Shown here: one piece after another, positions 32,901 through 40,114 of the stretch
Position numbering within the stretch: the first letter of the stretch is position 1
Layout: the number at the start of each line of letters is the position of its first letter
Assembly (NCBI RefSeq): GCF_024228675.1
Contig: NZ_CP100461.1
Span: forward strand, 1,240,001-1,304,000
Origin: Salinigranum marinum
GTDB taxonomy: Archaea > Halobacteriota > Halobacteria > Halobacteriales > Haloferacaceae
Length of the DNA: 64,000 nucleotides
Direction: 5' to 3'
Program-made: the position numbers and the translations under genes
Notes under the pieces: model-generated
The model's input: the letters and a program-made list of their open reading frames with translations, nothing else
Told to the model about the DNA's origin: nothing
The model's database searches: none

Positions 32901-35303
32901 GAGGATCTCGCCCGTCTCGGGGTCGTGGACGCTGATGAGGTCGTTGACGCCGTCGAAGATCTGCTGGTACTCGCGCTGTCTCCGCTTGCGCTCTGTGACG
33001 TCGCGGACGCTCGCGAGGACGCGCTCTCGCCCCTCGAGCTCGACGATCGTGAGGCTGATCTCCGCCGCGAACGTCCCGCCGTCCTTCCGCGCGCCCCGCC
33101 ACTCGAACAGCTGTGGCCCCTCCTCGCGCGCCGCGTCGATCAGCCGCTTGGCCGCCGCCTCCGAGTAGTCGGGGTCCGCCGTCATGACGATCCCGATGTC
33201 CGCCCCAACGAGTTCGTCGTGGCCGTAGCCGGTCAGTTCGCAGTACCGGTCGTTGACGTCGAGGATCTCGCCCGTCTCGGGGTCGTGGACGACGAGCCCG
33301 TCGCTCACACTCTCGAACAGTTCGCGGTAGGTCCGCTCCAGTTCCCGCTGGTCGGTCACGTCGCTGACGGTGCCGACGACGCGGTCGACGACGCCATCGT
33401 CGTTCTCGATGGGCGAGCGCGTCACCCGCACCCACCGGGTCTCGCCGTCGACGCGGAGCCGGTACTCGCCCTCGTACACCTCGTCGGGGTCGCCGGCGTC
33501 GATGTCGTCGATCATGCGCTCGACGTCGCGTTCGTACCGATCGCGGTCGTCGGGGTGAGCGGCCTCGACGAACGACCGCGGGTCCTCGGAGAGCTCCGCG
33601 ACCGATTCGCCGTAGATCTCTTCGTACGCCGGGTTGACGTACCGGATCTCGGAGAGGTCGGCCGACGCGAGGTAGATCACCTCGTCGATGTGGTCGGCGA
33701 TCAGCCGCAGGCGGCGCTCCCGTCCTCTGAGCTCCTCTTCGAGGCGTTTGCGCTCCGTGATGTCGCGAGCGATCCCGACGATCTGTCGCACCTCCCCGTC
33801 GATGATCACCGGGGAGAGCTTGGTCTGCCACGTCCGCTCGCCCGCCGGAAACGCCAGTTCCTCCTCGTAGGTGATCGTCTCGCGCTCGGCGAGACACCGC
33901 CGGTAGTTCGCCTCGATCTCGGCCCCGGGGTCCGCGCCGAACGCCTCCCGCGGCGACCGCCCACGGAGTTCCTCGTCCTCGATGCCCGTCGTTTCCCCGT
34001 GCGTGTCGTTGAGCCGGCGGTAGACGAACGTGGGTTCGCCACCCCCCTCTCCTTCCGCTCCCCGTTCGACGTCGACGAGGAACAGCGAGTCCTGTGCGTT
34101 CTCGTAGACGGTCTCGTACTCCTGTTTGAGCGTTCTGAGCTCCACCTCCCGCCGCTTGCGCTCGGTGATGTCACGGACCGTCGCCATCGTCGCCGGCTCG
34201 CCCTCGTGGGTGATCCGCGAGACCGTGAGTTCGGCGGCGACCCGGTCGCCCGTCGCCGTCAGGAGTTCGACGTCGTAGCTCGACTGCGGCTCCTCCCCCG
34301 CGATCCGTCGCTCGTACCGCTCGCGGACGACCTCGCGGTCGTCCTCGGCGAACACCTCGTCGAACGATGTGTCGAGCAGCTCCGCGCGACTCCGGCCGGT
34401 GATCTCGCAGAAGCGGTCGTTGACGAACGCGTACGTCCCCGCCTGCACGATGACGACGCCGTCGTTGCTCCCCTCGACGAGCGTCGTGTACTTCCGCCGC
34501 TCCTCCTCCCGCGTGCGTTCGCGGCGCTTGCGGTCGGTGATGTCGCGGACGCTCGCCAGCACCCGTTCCTCGCCGCGGACGTCGACGACCGTGAGGTGGA
34601 CCTCGACCGGGAACGTCGTCCCGTCCTTCCGCCGGTTGTCCCACTCGAACAGCTGCGGCCCCTCCTCGCGCGCGCGCCTGATCCGCTCGCGGGCGTCATC
34701 GTACGAGCGGCCGTCGGTCGACGGGGTGACGACGTCGATGTGCTCCCCGACGAGCTCCGCCCGCTCGTAGCCGTTCATGTCGCAGAACCGCTCGTTGGCG
34801 TCGACGATCTCGCCCGTCTCGGGGTCGTGGAGGACGAGCCCGTCCGACGTGCGCTCGAACAGCTCCGTGTACGTCTGTTCGAGCTCCCGCCGATCGGTGA
34901 CGTCCTCGGTGACGCTCACGAATCGCTCGACAGAGCCCTCTTCGACGACGGGGTACCGCTGGACGCGGATCCAGCGGATCCCTCCGTCGACGGAGAGCCG
35001 GTACTCGCCCTCGTACGTCTCCTCGGCGTCGTCACGGTCGAAGGCGTCGAGCATCCGGTCGAGGTCCGCCTCGTACCGGTCTCGATCGGCCGGGTGGACG
35101 GTGTCGAGCGTCGACCGGGGGTCGTCGTACAGACGCTCGACCGACTGGCCGTACACCGTCTCGTACGCCGGATTGACATACTCAACCGTCGAGCGATCCG
35201 CCGCGGCGATGAGAATGACCGCGTCGACGTTCTCGGCAACCAGGCGGAACCGCTCTTCGGTCCGCCTGAGTTCCCGGATCCTGTCGCCGGACAGATCGGG
35301 CAT
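29952..35303 (-). CDS. Giant PAS/GAF sensor with Bat-type HTH output
   Basis: A 1783-residue protein. Eight PAS domains lie near residues 17-137, 140-262, 270-390, 397-525, 530-655, 656-783, 786-900 and 1070-1195, most ending in the PAC-type (R/S)D(I/V)T(E/D)(R/Q)(K/R) motif. GAF domains lie near 902-1065, 1200-1365 and 1378-1540. A Bat sensory domain (about 1549-1710) and a C-terminal HTH_10 follow (LTERQLETLETAYSAGYFDW, SGQEIAALLDITQPTFNKHL). There is no histidine kinase or receiver domain: signals should pass directly to DNA binding, in the cytoplasm, no membrane segment being visible. PAS1-2 and PAS5-6 are close copies. The start at 35303 (MPDLSGDR) lies about 28 bases after a TATA-like sequence. 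Redox, light and ligand inputs are all possible. Confidence 0.93.
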   Translation of the reverse strand: MPDLSGDRIRELRRTEERFRLVAENVDAVILIAAADRSTVEYVNPAYETVYGQSVERLYDDPRSTLDTVHPADRDRYEADLDRMLDAFDRDDAEETYEGEYRLSVDGGIRWIRVQRYPVVEEGSVERFVSVTEDVTDRRELEQTYTELFERTSDGLVLHDPETGEIVDANERFCDMNGYERAELVGEHIDVVTPSTDGRSYDDARERIRRAREEGPQLFEWDNRRKDGTTFPVEVHLTVVDVRGEERVLASVRDITDRKRRERTREEERRKYTTLVEGSNDGVVIVQAGTYAFVNDRFCEITGRSRAELLDTSFDEVFAEDDREVVRERYERRIAGEEPQSSYDVELLTATGDRVAAELTVSRITHEGEPATMATVRDITERKRREVELRTLKQEYETVYENAQDSLFLVDVERGAEGEGGGEPTFVYRRLNDTHGETTGIEDEELRGRSPREAFGADPGAEIEANYRRCLAERETITYEEELAFPAGERTWQTKLSPVIIDGEVRQIVGIARDITERKRLEEELRGRERRLRLIADHIDEVIYLASADLSEIRYVNPAYEEIYGESVAELSEDPRSFVEAAHPDDRDRYERDVERMIDDIDAGDPDEVYEGEYRLRVDGETRWVRVTRSPIENDDGVVDRVVGTVSDVTDQRELERTYRELFESVSDGLVVHDPETGEILDVNDRYCELTGYGHDELVGADIGIVMTADPDYSEAAAKRLIDAAREEGPQLFEWRGARKDGGTFAAEISLTIVELEGRERVLASVRDVTERKRRQREYQQIFDGVNDLISVHDPETGEILDVNDSYVQASGYDESTILDLDVEGLTPDVAGYSEERSREIIQEVAETGDPVTVEWPVETADGERRWYEVDTTPARIGGELRILGISRDVTDRKRHQRIMSALHESTARIQDAATTDEVCEATVAAMEEVLGLSLPVCWLQRDDGGGAGAEDGEGDGAGGRTVLEPVAASDAAREFAGGPGPLEPGTFEYELYERGESAVYDPSARWDRTSLNHALMVPVGDHGVIGAADPGVEEFDEVVLDAARILARHTTTALDRVARARERRESERRMSAILDRIDEAIFLTDSARLLGDGTGDVYVSAGYEDVFGRSYDEFGGDDSMEFIEIVHPDDRQEYQTAMREWVREVERGEHDDRYTGEYRIERPDGERRWIRSDFYPIGWADDTDRFVVVSRDVTERKEREDTLETFHGATRELTEAGSRKEASQVAVDAADGVLGFSHVSIHLYDESEGALRPVSETDRLRETLDFLPSFEPGTSLPWQVFVDGETVRGSEIESETGLYGAGVSDPDLLLPLGSHGVMLVGAPDREFDAETVELAQILAATLEGALNHVRGQHELEQREAELREHRARAERLERLNTVIREIEQATVEESTREAIEAVVCEQLVTVDPYQVAWIAEPNRRSDALVSRATRGADGGLVDTDAVELDGAGVDRHPAAAAFSSGETRTVRNLATQTARGEWRKPILRAGFQSVAAVPVAHSETVYGVLTIIAADPTAFDERAEAILTELGRSVGYAISVLERRAALESDTTTELEFAGRDDDLLFARAARQAEADVALERTVRRSSGAFGAFYTVEGAAPEQVVDEIASLGGVADVTLVSADASAETCLVEVETSSWFGTVFAEHGAVVRTAEAVDEAGGTHGDDGDGDGGARLVVEAPQAADIRALVTSFKERYPGTELVAQRTRERSVQTLLELQDLLGEQLTERQLETLETAYSAGYFDWPRESSGQEIAALLDITQPTFNKHLRTAERKTFSMLLNREYPD

Positions 35304-35698
35304 ACCCCACGTATCCGGTGGACCGGTAAGTATTGTCGGGGTCACGGCCCCCACGCCCGGTTCGAGGGCGGCCCGCGCGGCGGCACGACCTGCCGTCACC
35401 GACCGACGTAGCGGCCGTCTCAGACAGGTCTCCGACCGACGAGGCGACGGTTCCGACGGAGCGACCACCCCGATTCCACCTCGCGAGCCAGTGGGTATCC
35501 GAGAGATCGAGGGCAGAGAGGGCCCTGACCGACCCGGTGGCTAGCTGTATAGCCCCGGTGAGACGGGCGACACGACGTGCGTACACGGAACGGCCTGGTT
35601 CGTGGGGGTCCGAGGGAGACGTATGAGCCGAACGCCCCCGTCGGTTCGACCCGACCCGCATCGTCCCGCCGAACAGATCACACAGCCCACCGCTCCGA
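35304..35698. other. Intergenic region between the giant regulator and a small membrane protein gene
   Basis: 395 bases between divergent genes with no supportable gene. It holds the TATA-like CAATACTTACC of the regulator (minus strand, 35326-35336) and a small inverted repeat GGCTA-N6-TAGCC at 35539-35554. Confidence 0.5.
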
Positions 35699-35998
35699 AT
35701 GTACCCATCCACACCCACTGACGACGCGACCCGCCAGCCCGCGCGAACGCCGACCTGGAACGGACTCGCCGCCGCCATCCTCGCCCTCGCGGCGGTGCCG
35801 CTCGCGCTCTGGGCCGTGTCGAACCCGCTCGCGGGCGTGGTGCTCTCCGCGTGTCTCGGTGGCGTCGTCGTCGGCGCGAGGCGAACCGCGAGACGCCTCG
35901 CGGAGGCCGACCCCGGCGGGGAGCCGGGCGGCACCGAGCGGTCCGCGCCGGCACTCGGTGCGTGGCCGGCGGCGGCCTCGTCGCGGGGACGGCGGTAG
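35699..35998 (+). CDS. Small two-segment membrane protein, unknown
   Basis: A 99-residue open frame with a plausible protein pattern. A polar N-terminus (about 20 residues) is followed by hydrophobic segments around LAAAILALAAVPLALWAVSN and PLAGVVLSACLGGVVVGARR, then a basic and polar tail. I recognise no family. The start ATG lacks a clear TATA box. A frame this short in GC-rich DNA could be chance, but two well-formed membrane segments with an intervening turn argue for a gene. It lies 51 bases upstream of the VTT-domain gene on the same strand. Confidence 0.45.
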   Translation: MYPSTPTDDATRQPARTPTWNGLAAAILALAAVPLALWAVSNPLAGVVLSACLGGVVVGARRTARRLAEADPGGEPGGTERSAPALGAWPAAASSRGRR

Positions 35999-36049
35999 CC
36001 CCGGCGACGACCCGACACGTTTGAACCGTCCCACCGCGTAGCCGGGGGC

Positions 36050-36712
36050 GTGAACGTGTCGCACCGTCGGCTCGGTGCCCTCGCCGTCCTGGGGGTCGCG
36101 GCGGCGGTCGGCCTCGTCGTCGTCTCCCCGCGGACGGTGTTCGTGAGTCTGGCGACCGTCGACGTCCGCCTGCTCGCCATGATCTTCGTCCCCCTGCTGC
36201 TCGTCCGGGCGTTCCTTCTCGTACCGGTGACGCTCGTGACGGTGTTCGTCGGCTACCGGTTCGGCTTTCCGCTCGGGGTGCCGCTCGCGCTCGCCGCGAC
36301 GATCCTCACCTGCGTGCCGCCGTACGCCGTCGCGGCGTGGTTCCGCGGCGACGGCTGGTTCGACCGAGTGGGCGACTGGGGCGCGCGGACGCTCGACCAC
36401 GTCGGGGGGTTTCGCGGGACGGTCGCCGCGCGCCTCTCGCCGGCCCCCGCCGACGTCGTCTCGTACGGCGCGGGCGTCTCCGGCGTGTCGTTCCGACAGT
36501 TCGTCGCCGGCACGCTCGTCGGCGAACTCCCCTGGGCGACCGGCTACGTCTTCCTCGGCAGTGCGCTCTCGCGGGTCGCGTACGACGCCGACCTCGACTA
36601 CCGCTACCTGCTCCTGGCCGGTGCGGTCGCGGTGATCCTCGTCGCCCGGCCGATCTACCGGGCGGTCACGGCGGCTGTCACCGACGGCGGCGATCCGGAG
36701 CCGGAGCCGTGA
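36050..36712 (+). CDS. TVP38/TMEM64 (VTT domain) membrane protein
   Basis: A 220-residue polytopic membrane protein starting at a GTG (36050; a second GTG at 36056 is an alternative). The VTT/DedA-like core is visible: LVTVFVGYRFGFPLGVPLAL, then VAARLSPAPADVVSYGAGVS and VSFRQFVAGTLVGELPWATG. These two re-entrant-like blocks are characteristic of a fold that scrambles or transports lipids or acts as a membrane carrier. The substrate is unknown. It converges with the DUF2079 gene 18 bases away, so it is not part of that operon. Confidence 0.82.
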   Translation: MNVSHRRLGALAVLGVAAAVGLVVVSPRTVFVSLATVDVRLLAMIFVPLLLVRAFLLVPVTLVTVFVGYRFGFPLGVPLALAATILTCVPPYAVAAWFRGDGWFDRVGDWGARTLDHVGGFRGTVAARLSPAPADVVSYGAGVSGVSFRQFVAGTLVGELPWATGYVFLGSALSRVAYDADLDYRYLLLAGAVAVILVARPIYRAVTAAVTDGGDPEPEP

Positions 36713-36730
36713 GAGACGTCCCGACCGCCG

Positions 36731-38686
36731 TCAGCACTCACCGGCGGCCTCGCGCGTGATCCCCGTGGTCGCGCCGTCGTACCCCCGCTTGTAGACGGCG
36801 ACGCCGTCCTGGCACCGGTAGAGGCCGTACTCGGTTCCGAATCGGTCGCCGAACGCCTCGCGGACGGGCCGCGACCAGTCGTTCTGTCGGGCGATCAACC
36901 CCCTGTCCAGGAGGACATACGTCGGCGTGACGGGCCCGTGGGCCGCCTGATACTGCTCGAACATGTCCGGGCGGCCGACGTACGTCGCGTGCGGCCGGGT
37001 GGCGACGTGCGGGTAGAGGTCGTTCTGCGTCAGGAGCGAGGCGTCCTCGGGCACGTCCTCGATCGCGGCCTCGACCACCCGGTTGTGCGCCGGATCGTTC
37101 CGGACGGGGAAGACGCCGTGGTCGGCACCGACGGCGAAGCCGGCGAAGACGTTGACGAGGATGATCGTGACGAACAGCCGCCGGAGGAGCGCCTTCGAGG
37201 GCACGCCGAGTTCGATCCGGCCGAGGACGCGGACGGCGCCCACGTAGAGGAACGGCAGGAGATAGAACGGGTAGTGCGCCCCGAACATGTAGTAGATCTC
37301 CCGGCCGGCGAACAGCCACGCGAACCCGAGATACGGGGCGACGGCCCCGACGGAGACCTCGTCGTTCAGGCCGAGAAACAGCACCGGCGCGAACAGCGCG
37401 ATGAAGTACAGCAGTTTGTCTGTGAGCCGGAACGTGAACGTCTCGACCAGCACCCCCGGATCCGCGAGGACCACCGCGAGGAGTTCTCCCATCCCGGTGC
37501 GGGTGCCGAGCGACGGTTTGAGCGGGGCGGCGAACGAGGCGTACGGGATGCCCGCTTCGACGCTGAACCGCGCGGTGACCGCGACGGCGACGGCGAAGAC
37601 GACCACTGCGGCCAGCGCGGTCGCGCCGAGCATCGGTGCGCGCTCGCGCAACTCGCCCGCGCGCGCGGCGGCGACGACCGTCCCGACCAGCGCGCCGCCG
37701 AAGACGATGATCGCGAACTCGTTGGTGAGAAAGGCGAGCGTCGCCAGCGCGACGAACACGCCCCGGCGATCGCGGCGCGAGGCCAGGTACGCGCCGAAGA
37801 CGAGGACGGGCAACAGCGCCTGCTCCTGGAAGTCGAACACCCACGCCGACCAGAGGAAGGGGTTCAGGCCGTACGAGACGGTCACGAGCCCCGCGACGGC
37901 GTCGTCACCGACGTGCTCGCGGGCGAGGGTCCACACGAGCGGGATGCTCGCCGCGACGACCGCCGACTTCGCGACGAGGAGCGTCACGGGCGAGGGGACG
38001 AGCGCGTACAGCGGGAGGAACGCCAACAGCGTGAGCGAGAAGTGCCCGCCCCAGTACGACCCCTGCGGCTGGCTCACCCGGTACTTACCGTGGAGCAACA
38101 GCCCCTCGCCGTCGACCGTGGTGGCGAACATGTGGACGTACGCGCCGAAGTCGGAGCCACCCATCCAGTACGCCGTGTAGAGCCACGTCGTGTACGCGGT
38201 GAAGGCGACGAACAGGGTCGTGGCGAAGGCGAGGACGTACCACGTCGGCCGGTCGACGTTGGCGAAAGTCGCCCGGAGGCGCGCCGGCGTCACCGGGGGA
38301 CGGACGGCCCGACGCAGTCCGACCCCGCCGAGCCACGCGAAGCCACAGACGGCGCAGACGACCGGGAGGAGCGTCGACCCGAGGCCGGACTCGACGGCGA
38401 CGAGAAGCGACACGAGGACGGCCACGCCCGTCACCGCGACGGCGGCGGCCCAGCGGGGGACCGCCGCGAACCCGACCCCGCTCCCGACCGGCCGGTAGCG
38501 CCCGGCGAAGAGGTCCTCGGCGAGGACGCCGCTGAGCCCGACGAGGACGGCCGCGACGACGTACGGCACGCCGCGGGGGTTCACGAGCACGGCGACGGTT
38601 GCGAAGACGATGCCGAGCGCGACGACCGCCACCACCGGCAGGAGTTCGTCGGCGACCGTGTAGCGGTGTCCGGACTCGTCAGACAC
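36731..38686 (-). CDS. DUF2079 membrane protein
   Basis: A 651-residue polytopic protein with about 12-14 membrane segments and a C-terminal extracytoplasmic-looking region. Motifs shared with the 957-residue protein of the same operon are GSDFGAYVHMFATTVDGEG (D179), SYWGGHFSLTLLAFLPLYAL, VSYGLNPFLWSAWVFDFQEQ, FLTNEFAI and QNDLYPHV. The acidic residue in the first large loop after a membrane segment is the usual place of the catalytic acid in GT-C glycosyltransferases, so I infer a lipid-linked sugar transferase role. It is the last gene of the glycan operon, 60 bases after the sulfatase-like gene. Confidence 0.8.
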   Translation of the reverse strand: MSDESGHRYTVADELLPVVAVVALGIVFATVAVLVNPRGVPYVVAAVLVGLSGVLAEDLFAGRYRPVGSGVGFAAVPRWAAAVAVTGVAVLVSLLVAVESGLGSTLLPVVCAVCGFAWLGGVGLRRAVRPPVTPARLRATFANVDRPTWYVLAFATTLFVAFTAYTTWLYTAYWMGGSDFGAYVHMFATTVDGEGLLLHGKYRVSQPQGSYWGGHFSLTLLAFLPLYALVPSPVTLLVAKSAVVAASIPLVWTLAREHVGDDAVAGLVTVSYGLNPFLWSAWVFDFQEQALLPVLVFGAYLASRRDRRGVFVALATLAFLTNEFAIIVFGGALVGTVVAAARAGELRERAPMLGATALAAVVVFAVAVAVTARFSVEAGIPYASFAAPLKPSLGTRTGMGELLAVVLADPGVLVETFTFRLTDKLLYFIALFAPVLFLGLNDEVSVGAVAPYLGFAWLFAGREIYYMFGAHYPFYLLPFLYVGAVRVLGRIELGVPSKALLRRLFVTIILVNVFAGFAVGADHGVFPVRNDPAHNRVVEAAIEDVPEDASLLTQNDLYPHVATRPHATYVGRPDMFEQYQAAHGPVTPTYVLLDRGLIARQNDWSRPVREAFGDRFGTEYGLYRCQDGVAVYKRGYDGATTGITREAAGEC

Positions 38687-38746
38687 CGGTGGCTCCCCCC
38701 GGTCGGCAACCAGACCCGCCGCCTGCTCGCCCGTCGACCATGCGGT

Positions 38747-40114
38747 TCACTCCAGATACCCGAGGTCGCGAAGTCGGCGTTCCGTCGCGTCGTCGCGGTC
38801 GACCCGTGACGCCCCGCCGACGTCGATCTCGTCGAGCCGCGCCGCGAGCGCGTCCCGGAGACGGCTCCAGTCCGCGCCGGTCGGCTCCCGGATCGGGTCG
38901 GTCTCACCGGGGTCGGCCGCGAGGTCGAAGCCGGTGACCGCCCCGTCAGGGGCGGCGACCACCTTCCGGCGAGGCGTCCTGACGGCGACCTGCAGCGCGT
39001 CGGGATCGATCCGCCCCGGCGTCGTCGCCGTCGAGGCGACCTCCGACACGGCGAGTTCGTCGCCGATCTCCACGCCGTTGACGGCCGGCCGGAGCGATCG
39101 CCCGACCCAGCCGTCGGGCGCGTCGACGCCCGCGTAGTCGAGGATCGTCGGGCCGAGGTCGACGTGTCCCACCTGTGCGTCGACCCGCCGGACGGCAGGC
39201 GGATGGCCGGCCGGCGGACGGATCACGAGCGGAACCCGGAGGAGTTCGTCGTGGAGGGAGGGCTCGTGGCCGACCTGGCCGTGCTCGAACAGCGCCTCGC
39301 CGTGGTCGGCGGAGACGACGACGAGCGTGTCGTCGTCCGCGGCGTCGACGATCCGTGCCACCTCGTCGTCGGCCTGGCGGACGGCGGCGGCGTACAGCCG
39401 CCTGACCGCCTCCCGCTCCGTCGCCGTGAGCGACGCGGGGTCGTGCTGTGCGCGCGTCGTCAGCCGCGTAGCCGACCCCTCGAACCGGGGGACGTCCATC
39501 AGCTCGCGGTACCGCTCATCGGGCGTGTACGGCGCGTGCGGCGTGAGCAGGTGGACCCAGACGAACGTCCGGTCGGTGGCTCCCGCAAGCGCGCGTCGGG
39601 CGGTCGCCACCTCGTCGCTCCCGCCGCCGCCGAGCGACGCGAGCGGTTTCTGCGCGTACCGGTAGCCGTACTGCGCGGCCCGGTAGACGGGGTGGTCAAG
39701 GCCGAACCGGCCGATGAGCCCTTCCCTGAGCCTGTCGAGCAGCGGCAGGGAGAACTCCCCGACGTCGCGGTAGTCGTCGTAGCCGCGGGCGTAGCCGTAC
39801 CGCTCGCCGAGCCACGGGTTCGCGTGGATCCCGACGCAGTGCCAGTCCGTCCCCGAGAGCGCCTCGCTGGTGAGTGTCCGCCCTTCGCCGAGCCGTTCGT
39901 AGCCGCCGTGCGACAGCGGGAGCGACGAGGTGTGGATCGCCGGGAAGGCGTACGGCGTCGCGGGGCCGTGGCTGATCGCCTGCGTGAAGGCGGTGCCGGA
40001 CTCCGCGAGGGCCGCCAGGTTCGGTGTGTACGGTGCCGGTGCGTCCGACGCGGTCGACGCGAACGAGGCGTGCGAGGCACGCCACGCGTCGACGGTGACG
40101 AGGAGGATCTTCAT
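38747..40114 (-). CDS. Sulfatase / alkaline phosphatase superfamily hydrolase or phospho-transferase
   Basis: A 455-residue enzyme with the superfamily layout. N-terminal metal aspartate lies in LLVTVDAWRAS, and the nucleophile loop reads GPATPYAFPAIHTSSLPLSH. Then come HLLTPHAPYTPDERY and the second metal site VVVSADHGEALFEHG with VGHEPSLHDELLRVPLV. The nucleophile position holds a threonine (T53) rather than the C/S-x-P-S-R of sulfatases matured to formylglycine, as in phosphoglycerol/phosphoethanolamine transferases. It may therefore attach or remove a charged group on a surface glycan. No signal peptide is visible. Its ATG overlaps the stop of the GtrA-DUF2079 gene. Confidence 0.82.
   Translation of the reverse strand: MKILLVTVDAWRASHASFASTASDAPAPYTPNLAALAESGTAFTQAISHGPATPYAFPAIHTSSLPLSHGGYERLGEGRTLTSEALSGTDWHCVGIHANPWLGERYGYARGYDDYRDVGEFSLPLLDRLREGLIGRFGLDHPVYRAAQYGYRYAQKPLASLGGGGSDEVATARRALAGATDRTFVWVHLLTPHAPYTPDERYRELMDVPRFEGSATRLTTRAQHDPASLTATEREAVRRLYAAAVRQADDEVARIVDAADDDTLVVVSADHGEALFEHGQVGHEPSLHDELLRVPLVIRPPAGHPPAVRRVDAQVGHVDLGPTILDYAGVDAPDGWVGRSLRPAVNGVEIGDELAVSEVASTATTPGRIDPDALQVAVRTPRRKVVAAPDGAVTGFDLAADPGETDPIREPTGADWSRLRDALAARLDEIDVGGASRVDRDDATERRLRDLGYLE

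Noticed and set aside
29793-35411. An open frame of 1872 codons on the plus strand
   Set aside because: It is the exact antisense of the giant PAS/GAF regulator, is Arg- and Glu/Asp-rich without domain features, and arises because GC-rich codons leave few stops. The minus-strand protein has clear domains.
36938-38809. A long plus-strand open frame opposite the DUF2079 gene
   Set aside because: Highly charged, no membrane or family features; the minus-strand frame shows repeated conserved membrane segments shared with a paralogue in the same operon.
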